Shown here piece by piece: positions 17,741 to 27,068 of a stretch of 64,000 nt of DNA. This DNA is from an uncultured Bacillota bacterium (GTDB lineage: Bacteria; Bacillota_I; Bacilli_A; RFN20; CAG-288). The notes beneath the pieces are model-generated. The model searched no databases, was not told the origin of the DNA, and worked only from the letters and a program-made list of their open reading frames with translations. The stretch lies in the NCBI GenBank assembly GCA_949282275.1, contig CASDOO010000006.1, positions 27,170 to 91,169 on the forward strand. Reading direction: 5' to 3'. Position 1 is the first letter of the stretch. Each line of letters begins with the position of its first letter. A program made the translations under genes and the position numbers.

Positions 17741-18813
17741 AAAAGAGAACTCGAATATATTTTTTCCAATGAAGCAATCATGGTTTTCATATCAAACTTG
17801 GCTGAATAATGATTTTGATGCTCATAGTGATGGGAAAGAGTAGAAATTTTATCAATCCATTTTGCTTTGTCTAAAGGAAGGAAAATAGAACTGCCAATAT
17901 TTGATTCCGTGGTTATTGTGTCTGAGGCAAAACAAATCAACCCCGATGATTGTGCCTCGACCAGTGAAAAAGGAAGACCTTCGTATTCGGAAGGAAGAAC
18001 AAAGAAATCAAATGCCGAATAGTAATTCTCGATATCTTCTTGGGGTGGGAGGAATATGACTCTTTCTTTCGTGTTGTCGCTGATTGGCAGAGAATGGAGA
18101 TAGTCGTTTTCGGAAGACCCTATACATAACAGATGGTAATTTGATGGAAGCTCATTGAGTACTTGAATGGAAAAGGCCTGATTCTTTTGAGGACAAATGC
18201 GACCGACTTGGCCAAGCAGTATGTCGTTTTCTTCAAGACCTAGAGATGAACGAATTCTGTTTCTTTCGGAAATATTGAACCTGAAACGATCGAAATCCAT
18301 TCCGTTATACACTGTGGTGAAGTTTTTTCTTTTGAAAAGCGAAATACCGGCCATATCTGAGCAGGCGAGGCGGACATTTGCCTTGTTCTTCCCAAAAGCA
18401 TAAAGAATCGAGTTTCGAATCCTATGCGAAAAAACATCTGCGAGACGGGTCGCATGGGAATGGAGAATCCGTATGGGAACACGAGTCTTTTTTGATAGAC
18501 CGAGATAGAGGAAGGCCATATTTGGGAGGTTGCAATGGACGGCGTCATACTGCTTTTGCCTTAAAAGGGAGAGAAACTGCTTTCTCAGGTTAATGAAATT
18601 CTTATACTTCAAGGTGCCAAAGTAATAAATGGAATCATTGTTTTCTTCGATTGTCTTTTTATAATCAGGGGCCAACTGGGGTTTATGAACCAAAAAATCA
18701 ATTGAGAACAAGTCATGATTGATATTCCGATAGACGTTCATGGCAAAGGTGCAAACACCATCGGAATGGTTCATTCCGGGGATGATCATCAATATTTTTT
18801 TCTTGCTAGTCAT
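17737..18813 (-). CDS. Glycosyltransferase family 4 (GT-B fold)
   Basis: A 358-residue glycosyltransferase. The N-terminal Rossmann half begins KILMIIPGMNHSDGVCTFAMN. The C-terminal half has the family 4 donor-binding motif PSEYEGLPFSLVEAQSSG with two conserved Glu residues, and GRICPQKNQ. It acts at the cytoplasmic face on a lipid-linked repeat unit; donor and linkage cannot be told. It is six bases after the family 2 transferase and overlaps RmlB by ATGA. Confidence 0.88.
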   Translation of the reverse strand: MTSKKKILMIIPGMNHSDGVCTFAMNVYRNINHDLFSIDFLVHKPQLAPDYKKTIEENNDSIYYFGTLKYKNFINLRKQFLSLLRQKQYDAVHCNLPNMAFLYLGLSKKTRVPIRILHSHATRLADVFSHRIRNSILYAFGKNKANVRLACSDMAGISLFKRKNFTTVYNGMDFDRFRFNISERNRIRSSLGLEENDILLGQVGRICPQKNQAFSIQVLNELPSNYHLLCIGSSENDYLHSLPISDNTKERVIFLPPQEDIENYYSAFDFFVLPSEYEGLPFSLVEAQSSGLICFASDTITTESNIGSSIFLPLDKAKWIDKISTLSHHYEHQNHYSAKFDMKTMIASLEKIYSSSLL

Positions 18814-18819
18814 TTGGCA

Positions 18820-19632
18820 TCAATCCCTTAGGAATTTCGTATAGATCAGTTTTCGTATGAAATTCGGAGACAAAGACACAACGAGGCTCGCAATGGAAGA
18901 CTTGAGGAATTGGCCAAAAGACATGAATCCAATTCTCCTGAAATGGTGTTTGAGTTTCAAAATGCTCTTGCAATATTTCCACCCTCCGCGTCGTTTGTAG
19001 AAATCCAAGCTGGTCCTCATAAACACGAGATTGTCCTGAATGTTATAGCAAGGAATGTCTGCCATTATGAATCGAGACCACAATTCGTAGTCCTCGCATA
19101 AATGCCAACTTTGATAGTTGCCGACAGTCAAAACATCTGCACGATAGAACATTGTTGAAGGGGCGATGAAAGGATTTCTTGTCCGGGAATACTCACGAAT
19201 TTCTTCGTTGGTCTCGGGCATCTTTCGCTTCGAGACAACATTGTCTATGGAATCGATGAATTCTATTGTGTTGGAACCGACAAAGCGAATTTCCGGATGG
19301 CTTTCCAAAAAGGATAGCTGTTGTTCAAATCGTGTCGGACATGCGATATCATCCGAGTCCATGCGCGCAATCAAATCGCATTGGCAGTTCTCTACGCCTA
19401 ATTTCAATGCCAATCCCAACCCTTGATTCTGCTTTGTCTGGATAGTTTTGATAAAGGGGTATTCTTTCATATATGTATCCAGAACTTTTTTTTGAGCATC
19501 GGTAATAGGCCCATCTTGGACAATGACGAGCTCATCCGGAGCAAGAGTTTGGTCGACTATGCTTTGTATTGCTTGCGCAAAGAAATCGGGATTGTCTTTG
19601 ATATAGACTGCCATCAAACAGGAAATTGTCAT
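18820..19632 (-). CDS. Glycosyltransferase family 2
   Basis: A 270-residue GT-A transferase. The N terminus TISCLMAVYIKDNPDFF, VIVQDGPITD and the metal-binding DSDD in IARMDSDDIACPTRF are typical. A hydrophobic C-terminal part (SSIASLVVSLSPNFIRKL) may sit on the membrane. No ribosome site is present; instead an extended -10 box ends six bases before the ATG, so the mRNA may be leaderless. It heads a unit with the family 4 transferase, RmlB and Wzz. Confidence 0.9.
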   Translation of the reverse strand: MTISCLMAVYIKDNPDFFAQAIQSIVDQTLAPDELVIVQDGPITDAQKKVLDTYMKEYPFIKTIQTKQNQGLGLALKLGVENCQCDLIARMDSDDIACPTRFEQQLSFLESHPEIRFVGSNTIEFIDSIDNVVSKRKMPETNEEIREYSRTRNPFIAPSTMFYRADVLTVGNYQSWHLCEDYELWSRFIMADIPCYNIQDNLVFMRTSLDFYKRRGGWKYCKSILKLKHHFRRIGFMSFGQFLKSSIASLVVSLSPNFIRKLIYTKFLRD

Positions 19633-19638
19633 GATTTA

Positions 19639-19647
19639 AGTATAGCA
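19639..19647 (-). promoter_or_regulatory. Extended -10 promoter giving a leaderless mRNA
   Basis: On the minus strand TGC-TATACT ends six bases before the ATG at 19632, so transcription should start at or within a base or two of the start codon. No -35 hexamer is evident. Confidence 0.5.
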
Positions 19648-19742
19648 CAACGAAGCGCGCTTAATGAGACGGGATGGGATTCCAATGAATCTACGAAGAA
19701 GCAAAGGGAAAGACTTGGTTTGAAGAAGACAGCCTCGATTCT

Positions 19743-20921
19743 TTAGAAAAAGAACTGATATGGCAAAGGATCGAATGTGTTGTTCAGAATGCTTTGGGCA
19801 ATAAAAATCAAACATAAATATCCGGCAATACATATTATAAGTGCGTTGTAGCGGATGCTGCCTTGCCTGAGAGCGACAGTCGTGCTTTGAAAAGGAAAAT
19901 TAACATGGAAATTGCGGAGAATATCAAAAGCGCTTTGAGGCAGTTTCTCGCAGTTTTTCTGCATTAGGTCACATAGATAAGGAATCAGAACGATATCAAA
20001 GCCTGAGACGATTCTATAGGTTCGGATGAACAGTTCTCCATTGCCGGTCATCAGGTTTAGAAGGAGACAATAAATAACGAACAATTTGAAGACCAAAAAG
20101 ATATTGAGGATTCTATTGAAATTGAATTTGGACTTATAGATTGCAAAGCCGGTGACAATAAGTTCATATGGAATCGTCACGAACTGTTTTGTTTCTATTT
20201 CATAGCCGGACATATCGAAAAAGTAACCGTATTTCGTATAGGAGGTGACAAAGAACTTAAGCAGTTGCAGAAGGATAGGAGAAATAATGACCGCCAAAAA
20301 GAAAAGGAAAATGAACGTTTTTCTTTTCAAATGAATGAAAAGATAATAGAACAAGAAAACCCAGTAAATCAGACAGGAAAGATGGAAGAGAGGGGTAATC
20401 AAAATAAAGATAACTCCAATGAACTTTTTTGGAGATTTTCCAAACCACAATAGTGCAAATCCCAGCAAGGCAAGAGCAAAACCGCAGGCTTGCCTTATGT
20501 TCGAAAGAGTCCAGAAATATGTGGAGGTAAACAGAAAAATCAAAAGCGAGAAAGTGATATTTCTTCCTCTAATGAATATGGCAAGAACTATTGGAATCAA
20601 AACGATAAAAGAAGTGACAATGAAGAAAAACTGCGGGAAAAGCTGGAAGCGATACATGATCGTCAGGATAAACTGAAAGAATATTTCAGTGTCTGGAATG
20701 CTTCCTTTCAGTGAGCTTTCGATCATGGGCATATAAGTGTAGCTGTAATCCATGCCGACGTCATAGCGCAAAGCGCTGACGAGCAAGAGGGGCAGCAACA
20801 CGCCCAAAAAGCAAGCCACAGTCTTAAAAATATGATTTCTGCCAAACTGCTTTCTTTTGATGGCAATATCCGTCAATAAAGAGGAAAGTAAGGAAAAAGA
20901 AAAAGCAATAAAATAAATCAT
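19743..20921 (-). CDS. EpsG/Wzy-type polysaccharide polymerase
   Basis: A 392-residue protein with about ten hydrophobic segments. The features ALRYDVGMDYSYTY near residue 55 and WTLSNIRQACGFALALLGFALL match the EpsG family of repeat-unit polymerases. It is placed between glycosyltransferases and divergent from the flippase side, as usual in Wzx/Wzy loci. No Shine-Dalgarno is seen; TATAAT on the minus strand at 20932-20937 ends 10 bases before the ATG. Family call is by pattern; the polymerised unit is unknown. Confidence 0.8.
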   Translation of the reverse strand: MIYFIAFSFSLLSSLLTDIAIKRKQFGRNHIFKTVACFLGVLLPLLLVSALRYDVGMDYSYTYMPMIESSLKGSIPDTEIFFQFILTIMYRFQLFPQFFFIVTSFIVLIPIVLAIFIRGRNITFSLLIFLFTSTYFWTLSNIRQACGFALALLGFALLWFGKSPKKFIGVIFILITPLFHLSCLIYWVFLFYYLFIHLKRKTFIFLFFLAVIISPILLQLLKFFVTSYTKYGYFFDMSGYEIETKQFVTIPYELIVTGFAIYKSKFNFNRILNIFLVFKLFVIYCLLLNLMTGNGELFIRTYRIVSGFDIVLIPYLCDLMQKNCEKLPQSAFDILRNFHVNFPFQSTTVALRQGSIRYNALIICIAGYLCLIFIAQSILNNTFDPLPYQFFF

Positions 20922-20923
20922 GA

Positions 20924-20939
20924 TATAATCAATTATACT
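20924..20939. promoter_or_regulatory. Back-to-back -10 boxes between divergent polysaccharide genes
   Basis: TATAAT occurs on the plus strand at 20924-20929 and on the minus strand at 20932-20937, within a 44-bp gap. The plus box serves the glycosyltransferase at 20966, the minus box the polymerase. The -35 regions are weak. Confidence 0.4.
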
Positions 20940-20965
20940 TTATCTGACACTTAGGGGAAACATTG

Positions 20966-21991
20966 ATGAAACTTCTCACGATTTCCATTGCGGCATATAA
21001 TGCCGAAGAATATTTGGCAAATTGCCTAGAGTCGTTGGTTAAATCAAAATTTCTGAATGAAATAGAAATAATCGTCGTCAATGATGGGTCGAAAGACAAC
21101 ACCAAGGATATTGGCGAAGAGTACGCAAGAAAATATCCTTATTCAATTTGCGTCATCAATAAAGAAAATGGTGGTTATGGATCGACAATAGAAGCGTCAC
21201 TTTCCCGTGCAACGGGGAAATATTTCAAGCTCTTGGATAGTGATGATTATTTCTCAACGGAAGGGCTGGATGCCTTGATATCCAAGCTGGCGGAAAGCGA
21301 AGCTGACACAGTCATTACAAAAACCGTTGTCTTTCGGGATGGAAAACATCAATCCGGCTGGAAATACGGAAGTGATTTGATTTTTGACGGCAAGGAGCAT
21401 GATATTCCTCAGAACTATGACTTGAGTTTGACCATGCATTCTCTTTGCTTTCGAACTTCCTCGCTAAGGGATTATGGCCAAAGGAATCTTTTCCCAAAAC
21501 ACTGCCTATATACCGATGCCCTGTTTTCTTTCCTCGGCTTGTTCCATTCAAGAAGCTATGTCGCTTTGGACTTCCCAGTCTATTTTTATTGGGTTGGAAG
21601 ACCGAATCAGAGTGTTGATCTCAAAGTGAGTCTTAAACACAATTCGGATCGCCTTCATGTTATCGAAAGTATCTTTGGTTTATTGAGAGATCAAGCATTG
21701 CCAAATATCTTTGCCACGGGCGTACTCAGTTTCCTTTTAAGAGACTATATGGCAATGGTTTTGTCTCTCCAGTCTTTTAAAGAAGCTTTTGAACAAAAAA
21801 CAAAGCTTATAAAGCAACTCTCTGAATATGAAGAGATTGTCGAACAACTGAAAAAGCGGAACGCCCAATGTGAAAAGGTCTTCAAAACAATCTATGCTTC
21901 CAAAAATTACTTCTTGTTCCTTTGGATTGCGAAACACATAAAGAAGAATCGAGTGACGATTTTTGTTAAAGAACGGATTCTCGGGAAATAG
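20966..21991 (+). CDS. Glycosyltransferase family 2
   Basis: A 341-residue GT-A transferase beginning MKLLTISIAAYNAEEYLANC, with IEIIVVNDGSKDNT and the metal-binding LLDSDDYF. ATG at 20966 is used because AGGGG at 20953-20957 is well spaced; a TTG three bases earlier is less likely. It is the first gene of the plus-strand arm, followed by the flippase and LicD. Acceptor and donor are not predictable from sequence alone. Confidence 0.9.
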   Translation: MKLLTISIAAYNAEEYLANCLESLVKSKFLNEIEIIVVNDGSKDNTKDIGEEYARKYPYSICVINKENGGYGSTIEASLSRATGKYFKLLDSDDYFSTEGLDALISKLAESEADTVITKTVVFRDGKHQSGWKYGSDLIFDGKEHDIPQNYDLSLTMHSLCFRTSSLRDYGQRNLFPKHCLYTDALFSFLGLFHSRSYVALDFPVYFYWVGRPNQSVDLKVSLKHNSDRLHVIESIFGLLRDQALPNIFATGVLSFLLRDYMAMVLSLQSFKEAFEQKTKLIKQLSEYEEIVEQLKKRNAQCEKVFKTIYASKNYFLFLWIAKHIKKNRVTIFVKERILGK

Positions 21992-22020
21992 TGTCTTGAG
22001 GTATAGTTTCATTAATAGTC

Positions 22021-23580
22021 ATGAATTCCATTTTTGCGAAAAAGGATAAGGGCAACAAGCAAAACCTAAAATTGAATGTCATATTCAATGCGATTTATCA
22101 AGTTCTTATCTTGATAGTTCCTTTAATAACGACTCCTTATATTTCGACCGTTTTTACTTCGGATATTGTTGGTTCTTATTCTTATGCGTACTCCTTTACC
22201 CAGTATTTTACTTTGTTTGCCGACTTCGGATTTACAATGTATGGAACGACTCTTTTGGCTAAAGTTCGAGGCGAAAAGGAAAAGGAAGACAATGCCTTCT
22301 GGGGAATAATGTACTGCAAGATAATCTTGGATGTCTTTATTTTGATGATTTATTTTTCCCTGGTTTTCGGGGACGTGTTCTTTGATAAAAACTATCCTCT
22401 GAACGACAATACGGTTTATTTGTGTTTTTCCTTGGCGATTGTCTCCTATCTCTTCGATACGACGTTTCTTTTCCAGGGGAAGGAGAAGTTCGTCAATCTT
22501 TGCATACGAAACCTTTTCGTCAAAATCCTGTCTACCATTTTGATTTTTGTTTTGGTTCGTGATGCGGACGATTATTTGACATATGTTCTCATCATGTCGA
22601 TTTCGCTCTTTCTTTCCGGTTTCATTACCTTTGTCAGCACGCCCTTTATCATCGGGAAACCGAAGAAAGTTCCGTTTGCCGATCTGAAAAAGCATTTCAA
22701 GGGATCTTTTATTTTCTTCATTCCAAGCATTGCGACGACCATATATACGGTCGCTTCCAAGACCATTTTGGGAGCCATTGGCGGCGATAGCGTTCAAAGC
22801 GGCTATTATGAGCAGGCGAACAAGATTGTCGATGTCATTGTTGCCATCGTCAATTCGGTGAGCACCATCATGATGTCGCGGATGGCCTATCTCTATGCGA
22901 AAGGCAAATACGACGAAATAAGGACGAAAACCAGAAAGATACTCCAGCTTTATTGTCTTTTGTCCTTGCCATGTTTCTTTGGTTTGTTTGCAATAAACGA
23001 ATATTTGACGTTGGGATTCCTGGGAGAAAATTTCGAAGGGTCCGTTGTCTTGATATACGTTTTGGCTCTTAAGATCATACTTATTCCAGGATCTGGTATC
23101 TTGGGCTCAATCTATTACATTCCGAACAATGAACTAAAAAAACGAAATATCTATTTGGTAACAGGCGCTATCGTCAACATTGTCGTCAACACGTTGTTGG
23201 TCTATTTTTTCTCGGCAATTGGCGCTGCCTGCGCTTCGGTTCTGACGGAATTCGTTGTCACGTTCCTTTACTGGTGGGGATGTCGGAAGGAATTGGACTT
23301 CAAGCCCTTATGGAAAGACTGGATTCTATGCTTCGATGCCGCCATCATCATGTTCATACTTTTGGTTGTGCTTAAAAGTCCGTCGTTGAGTCTTTCCGCT
23401 CTTCTCATGAATGCCATTGGTGTCTTTTCGGATCGCGTCATCTATTTCATGGCGGCCGTATTCATGGTCGTGATTGGCGTTTTGATTTATGGCATTCTTA
23501 TTCTGCTCTTCCGGGAGCCGTTTACCTTGGAATTTGTCCGCAATATAAAAAACAAGATTGTTGCCAGGAGGCGAAAATGA
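22021..23580 (+). CDS. Wzx-type polysaccharide flippase
   Basis: A 519-residue MATE-like/MVF-superfamily membrane protein with about 14 hydrophobic segments. NVIFNAIYQVLILIVPLITT followed by TPYISTVF is the classical start of Wzx/RfbX flippases. It moves lipid-linked repeat units across the membrane for the Wzy polymerase. No ribosome site precedes the ATG; TATAGT at 22002-22007 is 13 bases upstream. It overlaps LicD by ATGA. Confidence 0.9.
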   Translation: MNSIFAKKDKGNKQNLKLNVIFNAIYQVLILIVPLITTPYISTVFTSDIVGSYSYAYSFTQYFTLFADFGFTMYGTTLLAKVRGEKEKEDNAFWGIMYCKIILDVFILMIYFSLVFGDVFFDKNYPLNDNTVYLCFSLAIVSYLFDTTFLFQGKEKFVNLCIRNLFVKILSTILIFVLVRDADDYLTYVLIMSISLFLSGFITFVSTPFIIGKPKKVPFADLKKHFKGSFIFFIPSIATTIYTVASKTILGAIGGDSVQSGYYEQANKIVDVIVAIVNSVSTIMMSRMAYLYAKGKYDEIRTKTRKILQLYCLLSLPCFFGLFAINEYLTLGFLGENFEGSVVLIYVLALKIILIPGSGILGSIYYIPNNELKKRNIYLVTGAIVNIVVNTLLVYFFSAIGAACASVLTEFVVTFLYWWGCRKELDFKPLWKDWILCFDAAIIMFILLVVLKSPSLSLSALLMNAIGVFSDRVIYFMAAVFMVVIGVLIYGILILLFREPFTLEFVRNIKNKIVARRRK

Positions 23581-24488
23581 GCGAAAACACATTCGGATTT
23601 CAAATCAGCGAAAAGAGAAAGAAAATCTGGAAGGTCCAATTGGATCTCTTTGATGTTCTTTATTCCGTATGCCGGAAGCATGGCCTATCCCTTTTTGCAA
23701 GCGATGGTACCTTGCTTGGGGCGGTGCGTCATAAGGGCTATATTCCATGGGATGACGACATGGACTTTATTCTCTTCCGGAAAGACTATCAGAAGCTTTG
23801 CGATGTCGCAAAGGAAGAGTTCCAGGATCCGTATTTCTTCCAGACGACATACACGGATAATCTTTTCCGCATCCACGCCCAACTCCGCAATTCCAAGACA
23901 ACGGCCTTGATCCACGGAGATTATGCGACACATTTCAACCACGGCATCTTTATCGATATTTTCGTCTTGGACGGCATTCTGGAAGATGAAGCCGAAAGAA
24001 AAGAGGAGTTTTCCAAGGTCCGCAAGCTGAAGCAAAGGCTGTCTCATGCCAATGTCTCAAGGATAGGCGCCAAGAATCCTTTGAAGCGATTTGTCGGGAA
24101 CTGCCTTTTGCCATTCGACAAACTTTATGTTTCGCTTCTTGGCGGCAAAGACAAGCTTCTGTCCGAAGTGGAGAAATATCTTGACCAAGAATGCAATGCG
24201 GAGACATGCGATCTTGTCGGCAATGTCATGTTCGACGACATAGCGGTCAAACCTTTCAGGAAGGAGTGGTTCTCCGAAACGATAATGCTCCCCTATGAGG
24301 ACAGAATGATTCCTTGTCCCATCGGTTATGATTCGATCTTGAAACAGGTCTATGGCGACTACATGACGCCCCAAAGAGCTCCATCGGCACATGGAGAGAC
24401 TTTCTTTGATTTGGAAAACGGCTACCGGAAATACGATGGACTAAGTCGAAAGGAATTCATCCGGCTCTTCGAGAAAATCGACTATTGA
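23577..24488 (+). CDS. licD: LicD-family phosphotransferase
   Basis: Transfers a phospho- or phosphono-headgroup (in known cases phosphocholine) from its CDP/CMP-activated form to a glycan. The 303-residue protein has the nucleotidyltransferase-fold signature: FASDGTLLGAVRHKGYIPWD followed by DDMDFILF, and HGIFIDIFVLDG. GAGG before the start lies inside the flippase gene. It ends one base before the opposing cytidylyltransferase gene, which by family would supply its activated donor. The headgroup is inferred, not shown. Confidence 0.9.
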   Translation: MSENTFGFQISEKRKKIWKVQLDLFDVLYSVCRKHGLSLFASDGTLLGAVRHKGYIPWDDDMDFILFRKDYQKLCDVAKEEFQDPYFFQTTYTDNLFRIHAQLRNSKTTALIHGDYATHFNHGIFIDIFVLDGILEDEAERKEEFSKVRKLKQRLSHANVSRIGAKNPLKRFVGNCLLPFDKLYVSLLGGKDKLLSEVEKYLDQECNAETCDLVGNVMFDDIAVKPFRKEWFSETIMLPYEDRMIPCPIGYDSILKQVYGDYMTPQRAPSAHGETFFDLENGYRKYDGLSRKEFIRLFEKIDY

Positions 24489-27068
24489 TCAGAATTCTTC
24501 GTGTTTCGGATAATTGGCGTAGGAGTCGTCCAAGGCGACAAGCTCGCTGAAATTGTCGATTTCGACGATATCGGATTTGTGGCAGCTGCGGATCTCGACC
24601 TTGAACTTCTTTCGATAGGAACGGAAGACGACGGCTTCCCAGAAATGTTCCTTTCCGGCACGGGAATGATAGACCTTCGGAAGATAGTAGCGTAGCTTTT
24701 CGGAGTCACTTTCGTTCCAGAAGGAAATGCCAAAGGCCTGATAACAGTCTTCGCCACCCATTTGATACTTGCCGACATAGCGCCCTTTTTTGAAGAAGCA
24801 CCAATCATCGGTCTCGTTGACCTTGGCTCCCAAGTAGTTTGTCGTATATTCGTACTTCCGGATCAACTCCGGGTTGGAGATATAGAGGTCGGCTTCGCAG
24901 ATATAGCAGGAATCGATATAGTCGATGGCCCGCATCATGGAGGAAATGTTGTTGGTCGTGTTGAACTCGGTATTGTCCAGGAAGGTAAGGGTCGGATACC
25001 TTTCCTTGAGATCGTCGAACTGGTTCTTCTTGTAGCCACGGACGATGACGATATCCGTGATTCCCTTTTCGATCAAGGCATCCAGCAGAGTCTCGATGAT
25101 TCTCTTTCCATGGATTTTGACCAAGGGCTTTGGCGTTTCTAGGGTGACTGGTGCCATTCTCGAGCCAAAGCCGGCGGCGATGATGATTGCCCTTTTTACC
25201 CGATAGGGTTCCAAGGCCTTCAATCCCTGCTCCGTGAGGCTGATTCTTTTTTCCATGTCCACCTGGATAAAGGTCTGTTGGGAGAGATTCTTGATTTCCT
25301 TTAGCAAGGCGGAAACAGAGACTTTCAAATCGTCCGAGAGCTGACGCTGGTTGAATGAAACGGCTTCTCTTTTTTCAATGTAGGTAAGAAGATCAAACTG
25401 GAAACGTGTCAGGGCCATAATGTCTTTTTTCTCCTTTCCACTGGCTTTGTTGACAAAGTGACTAATGCAGGCGAAAGAAAACTTGGCAATGACGTTGATG
25501 GCAAGGATGACAAGGGAGATGACCGCCTGCATCTCGTAATTGCCTGTCTTCTCATAGTTCGTAATCAAAACAGCCAAAGGCTGGTTGACATAGCGACAAA
25601 GGAAGGAAACGGCAGAGATAGTGACCATGGAATTGACGAAGAAGTAGGAGAACATTTCAATCAGGGTGCTGATGGAATTCGGGACAAGCACACGGAAGAA
25701 GATACTGGTCCTTGAAAGTCCTAAAGATGCTCCGACCTGCTCATACTCCTTGTTCATTTTGGCAAAGCAGTCCCTGGCAAGGAGGTATGGTGAACCAAAG
25801 AAGTGAACAATGTTGACGACAACAAGGATTGCCATTGTCCCATAGAAGAAACCATGGGTTCCCTTGAAAAGTGTTATATATCCGATTCCAAGGACAATTC
25901 CGGGAATGGCAATCGAAGAAAGGGAGGCAAAGTGAATAAGTCTTCCTGTTTTTCCGGAAACCCTAGTAGTAAAATATGCCGTCAAATAGGAGAAGATAGT
26001 GCCGAAGATGCCGACCAAAAAGGCGATTTCCAGGGAATTGGCAAGATATCTTCCGATTCCTGGTCCATTTCTTGAGGCAAAGAGATTTGCGAAGTTGTCC
26101 AAGGTAAAGGACATGTCCGTCGGAAACTTCTTGAAGAAGGCAAGAAGGATGAACGAGAGCTGTGGTATGAAGAGGAGGAAGGCGACGAAGAAAATGCCGA
26201 TTAGCGAAAGGATGTTGAAAAGCCGGGATGTCGTTTCCGAGGAAGGGGCATGCTCCTCAGAGGTGTTTTCTTTGGAAAGGATGTCCAGGACAAAAGAAGC
26301 AATTGCCGGAAGCAAAAGGAAGAAACCGACGATTGCCGCCCTTCCGTATTCATATGTCGAGTTGATTTGTTCGTAGAGATACATCGGCAAGGTGTCGATG
26401 GTTCCGGCGACTTCCATCGGCAGACCATAGTCGGAGAAAATCAAGGACATCGATGCAAAGAAAGCGGAAATCAGGGGCGTTCTTAGATAGGGAATCGTAA
26501 TGCCGAAGAATTGCCGTATTGGCGAAATGGCCATTGTCTTTGCCGCATCGTAGACCTGCCTGTTTTCATATTGGAGGGCGTCGTAGAGAATAAGGAAAGA
26601 GGTCGGAAAGGCCAGAACGATGGACGAAAGGATCAACGAGTGAAAGCCAGTTGAATCAACGGCAATGCCGCACATTTGGTAAAGAAGGCCGGAAGTTCCT
26701 AGGAAAGTCTTAATGCCCAAACCTATCGAAAGGGAGGGCACAAGCATGGGCAAGGTAAGGATGAGGACGATGATTTTCTTGTATCGCACCTGGGCACGGC
26801 TAAGAAAATATGCCGTGAAAAGGGAAATGAGCACGGCAATCCCAGCGCCCAACATGCTGTAGAGAAGAGAATAGAGGATACTGAAATAGAATTTCCTATC
26901 GTGGAACATATAGACGAAATCATCGGCGGATAGGGAAAAGAAGAGCGAGAGAAGAGGGGCCAGTGCAAAAATGGCAATCAAGGCGATGATTATCAGACGT
27001 ATGTATTCCTTTTTAAGGAATCCCTTCGCGTGGCTGATAAAGGGACTTGCGGTCAGTTTGTTGATCAT
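24489..27068 (-). CDS. Fusion: double ABC permease, winged helix, LicC/PntC-like cytidylyltransferase
   Basis: An 859-residue protein with three parts. Residues 1-545 are two ABC importer permease domains, each with an EAA loop (about 173-196 and 442-465), as in double-length phosphonate/iron-type permeases. Residues 551-620 resemble a winged helix (FNQRQLSDDLKVSVSALLKE). Residues 624-855 are a nucleotidyltransferase with AAGFGSRMAPVTLETPKPLV, CEADLYI and TDDWCFFK, as in LicC/PntC-like choline-phosphate or aminoethylphosphonate cytidylyltransferases. An internal ATG at 25418 lies 12 bases after AAAGGAG, where standalone relatives start, so a separate enzyme may also be made. It overlaps the ATPase gene by ATGA. 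Confidence 0.85.
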   Translation of the reverse strand: MINKLTASPFISHAKGFLKKEYIRLIIIALIAIFALAPLLSLFFSLSADDFVYMFHDRKFYFSILYSLLYSMLGAGIAVLISLFTAYFLSRAQVRYKKIIVLILTLPMLVPSLSIGLGIKTFLGTSGLLYQMCGIAVDSTGFHSLILSSIVLAFPTSFLILYDALQYENRQVYDAAKTMAISPIRQFFGITIPYLRTPLISAFFASMSLIFSDYGLPMEVAGTIDTLPMYLYEQINSTYEYGRAAIVGFFLLLPAIASFVLDILSKENTSEEHAPSSETTSRLFNILSLIGIFFVAFLLFIPQLSFILLAFFKKFPTDMSFTLDNFANLFASRNGPGIGRYLANSLEIAFLVGIFGTIFSYLTAYFTTRVSGKTGRLIHFASLSSIAIPGIVLGIGYITLFKGTHGFFYGTMAILVVVNIVHFFGSPYLLARDCFAKMNKEYEQVGASLGLSRTSIFFRVLVPNSISTLIEMFSYFFVNSMVTISAVSFLCRYVNQPLAVLITNYEKTGNYEMQAVISLVILAINVIAKFSFACISHFVNKASGKEKKDIMALTRFQFDLLTYIEKREAVSFNQRQLSDDLKVSVSALLKEIKNLSQQTFIQVDMEKRISLTEQGLKALEPYRVKRAIIIAAGFGSRMAPVTLETPKPLVKIHGKRIIETLLDALIEKGITDIVIVRGYKKNQFDDLKERYPTLTFLDNTEFNTTNNISSMMRAIDYIDSCYICEADLYISNPELIRKYEYTTNYLGAKVNETDDWCFFKKGRYVGKYQMGGEDCYQAFGISFWNESDSEKLRYYLPKVYHSRAGKEHFWEAVVFRSYRKKFKVEIRSCHKSDIVEIDNFSELVALDDSYANYPKHEEF
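25418..25437 (-). promoter_or_regulatory. Internal ribosome site and start within the permease-cytidylyltransferase gene
   Basis: On the minus strand AAAGGAG (25431-25437) precedes an in-frame ATG (25416-25418) by 12 bases. That ATG is codon 551, exactly where the winged-helix/cytidylyltransferase part begins (MALTRFQFDLL). It could give a soluble 309-residue enzyme in addition to the fusion. Confidence 0.5.

Noticed and set aside
24489..27068. Fusion as a sequencing frameshift artefact
   Set aside because: Permease and enzyme lie in the same uninterrupted frame with no shift needed; only loss of a stop would be required. Left as something to confirm with reads.
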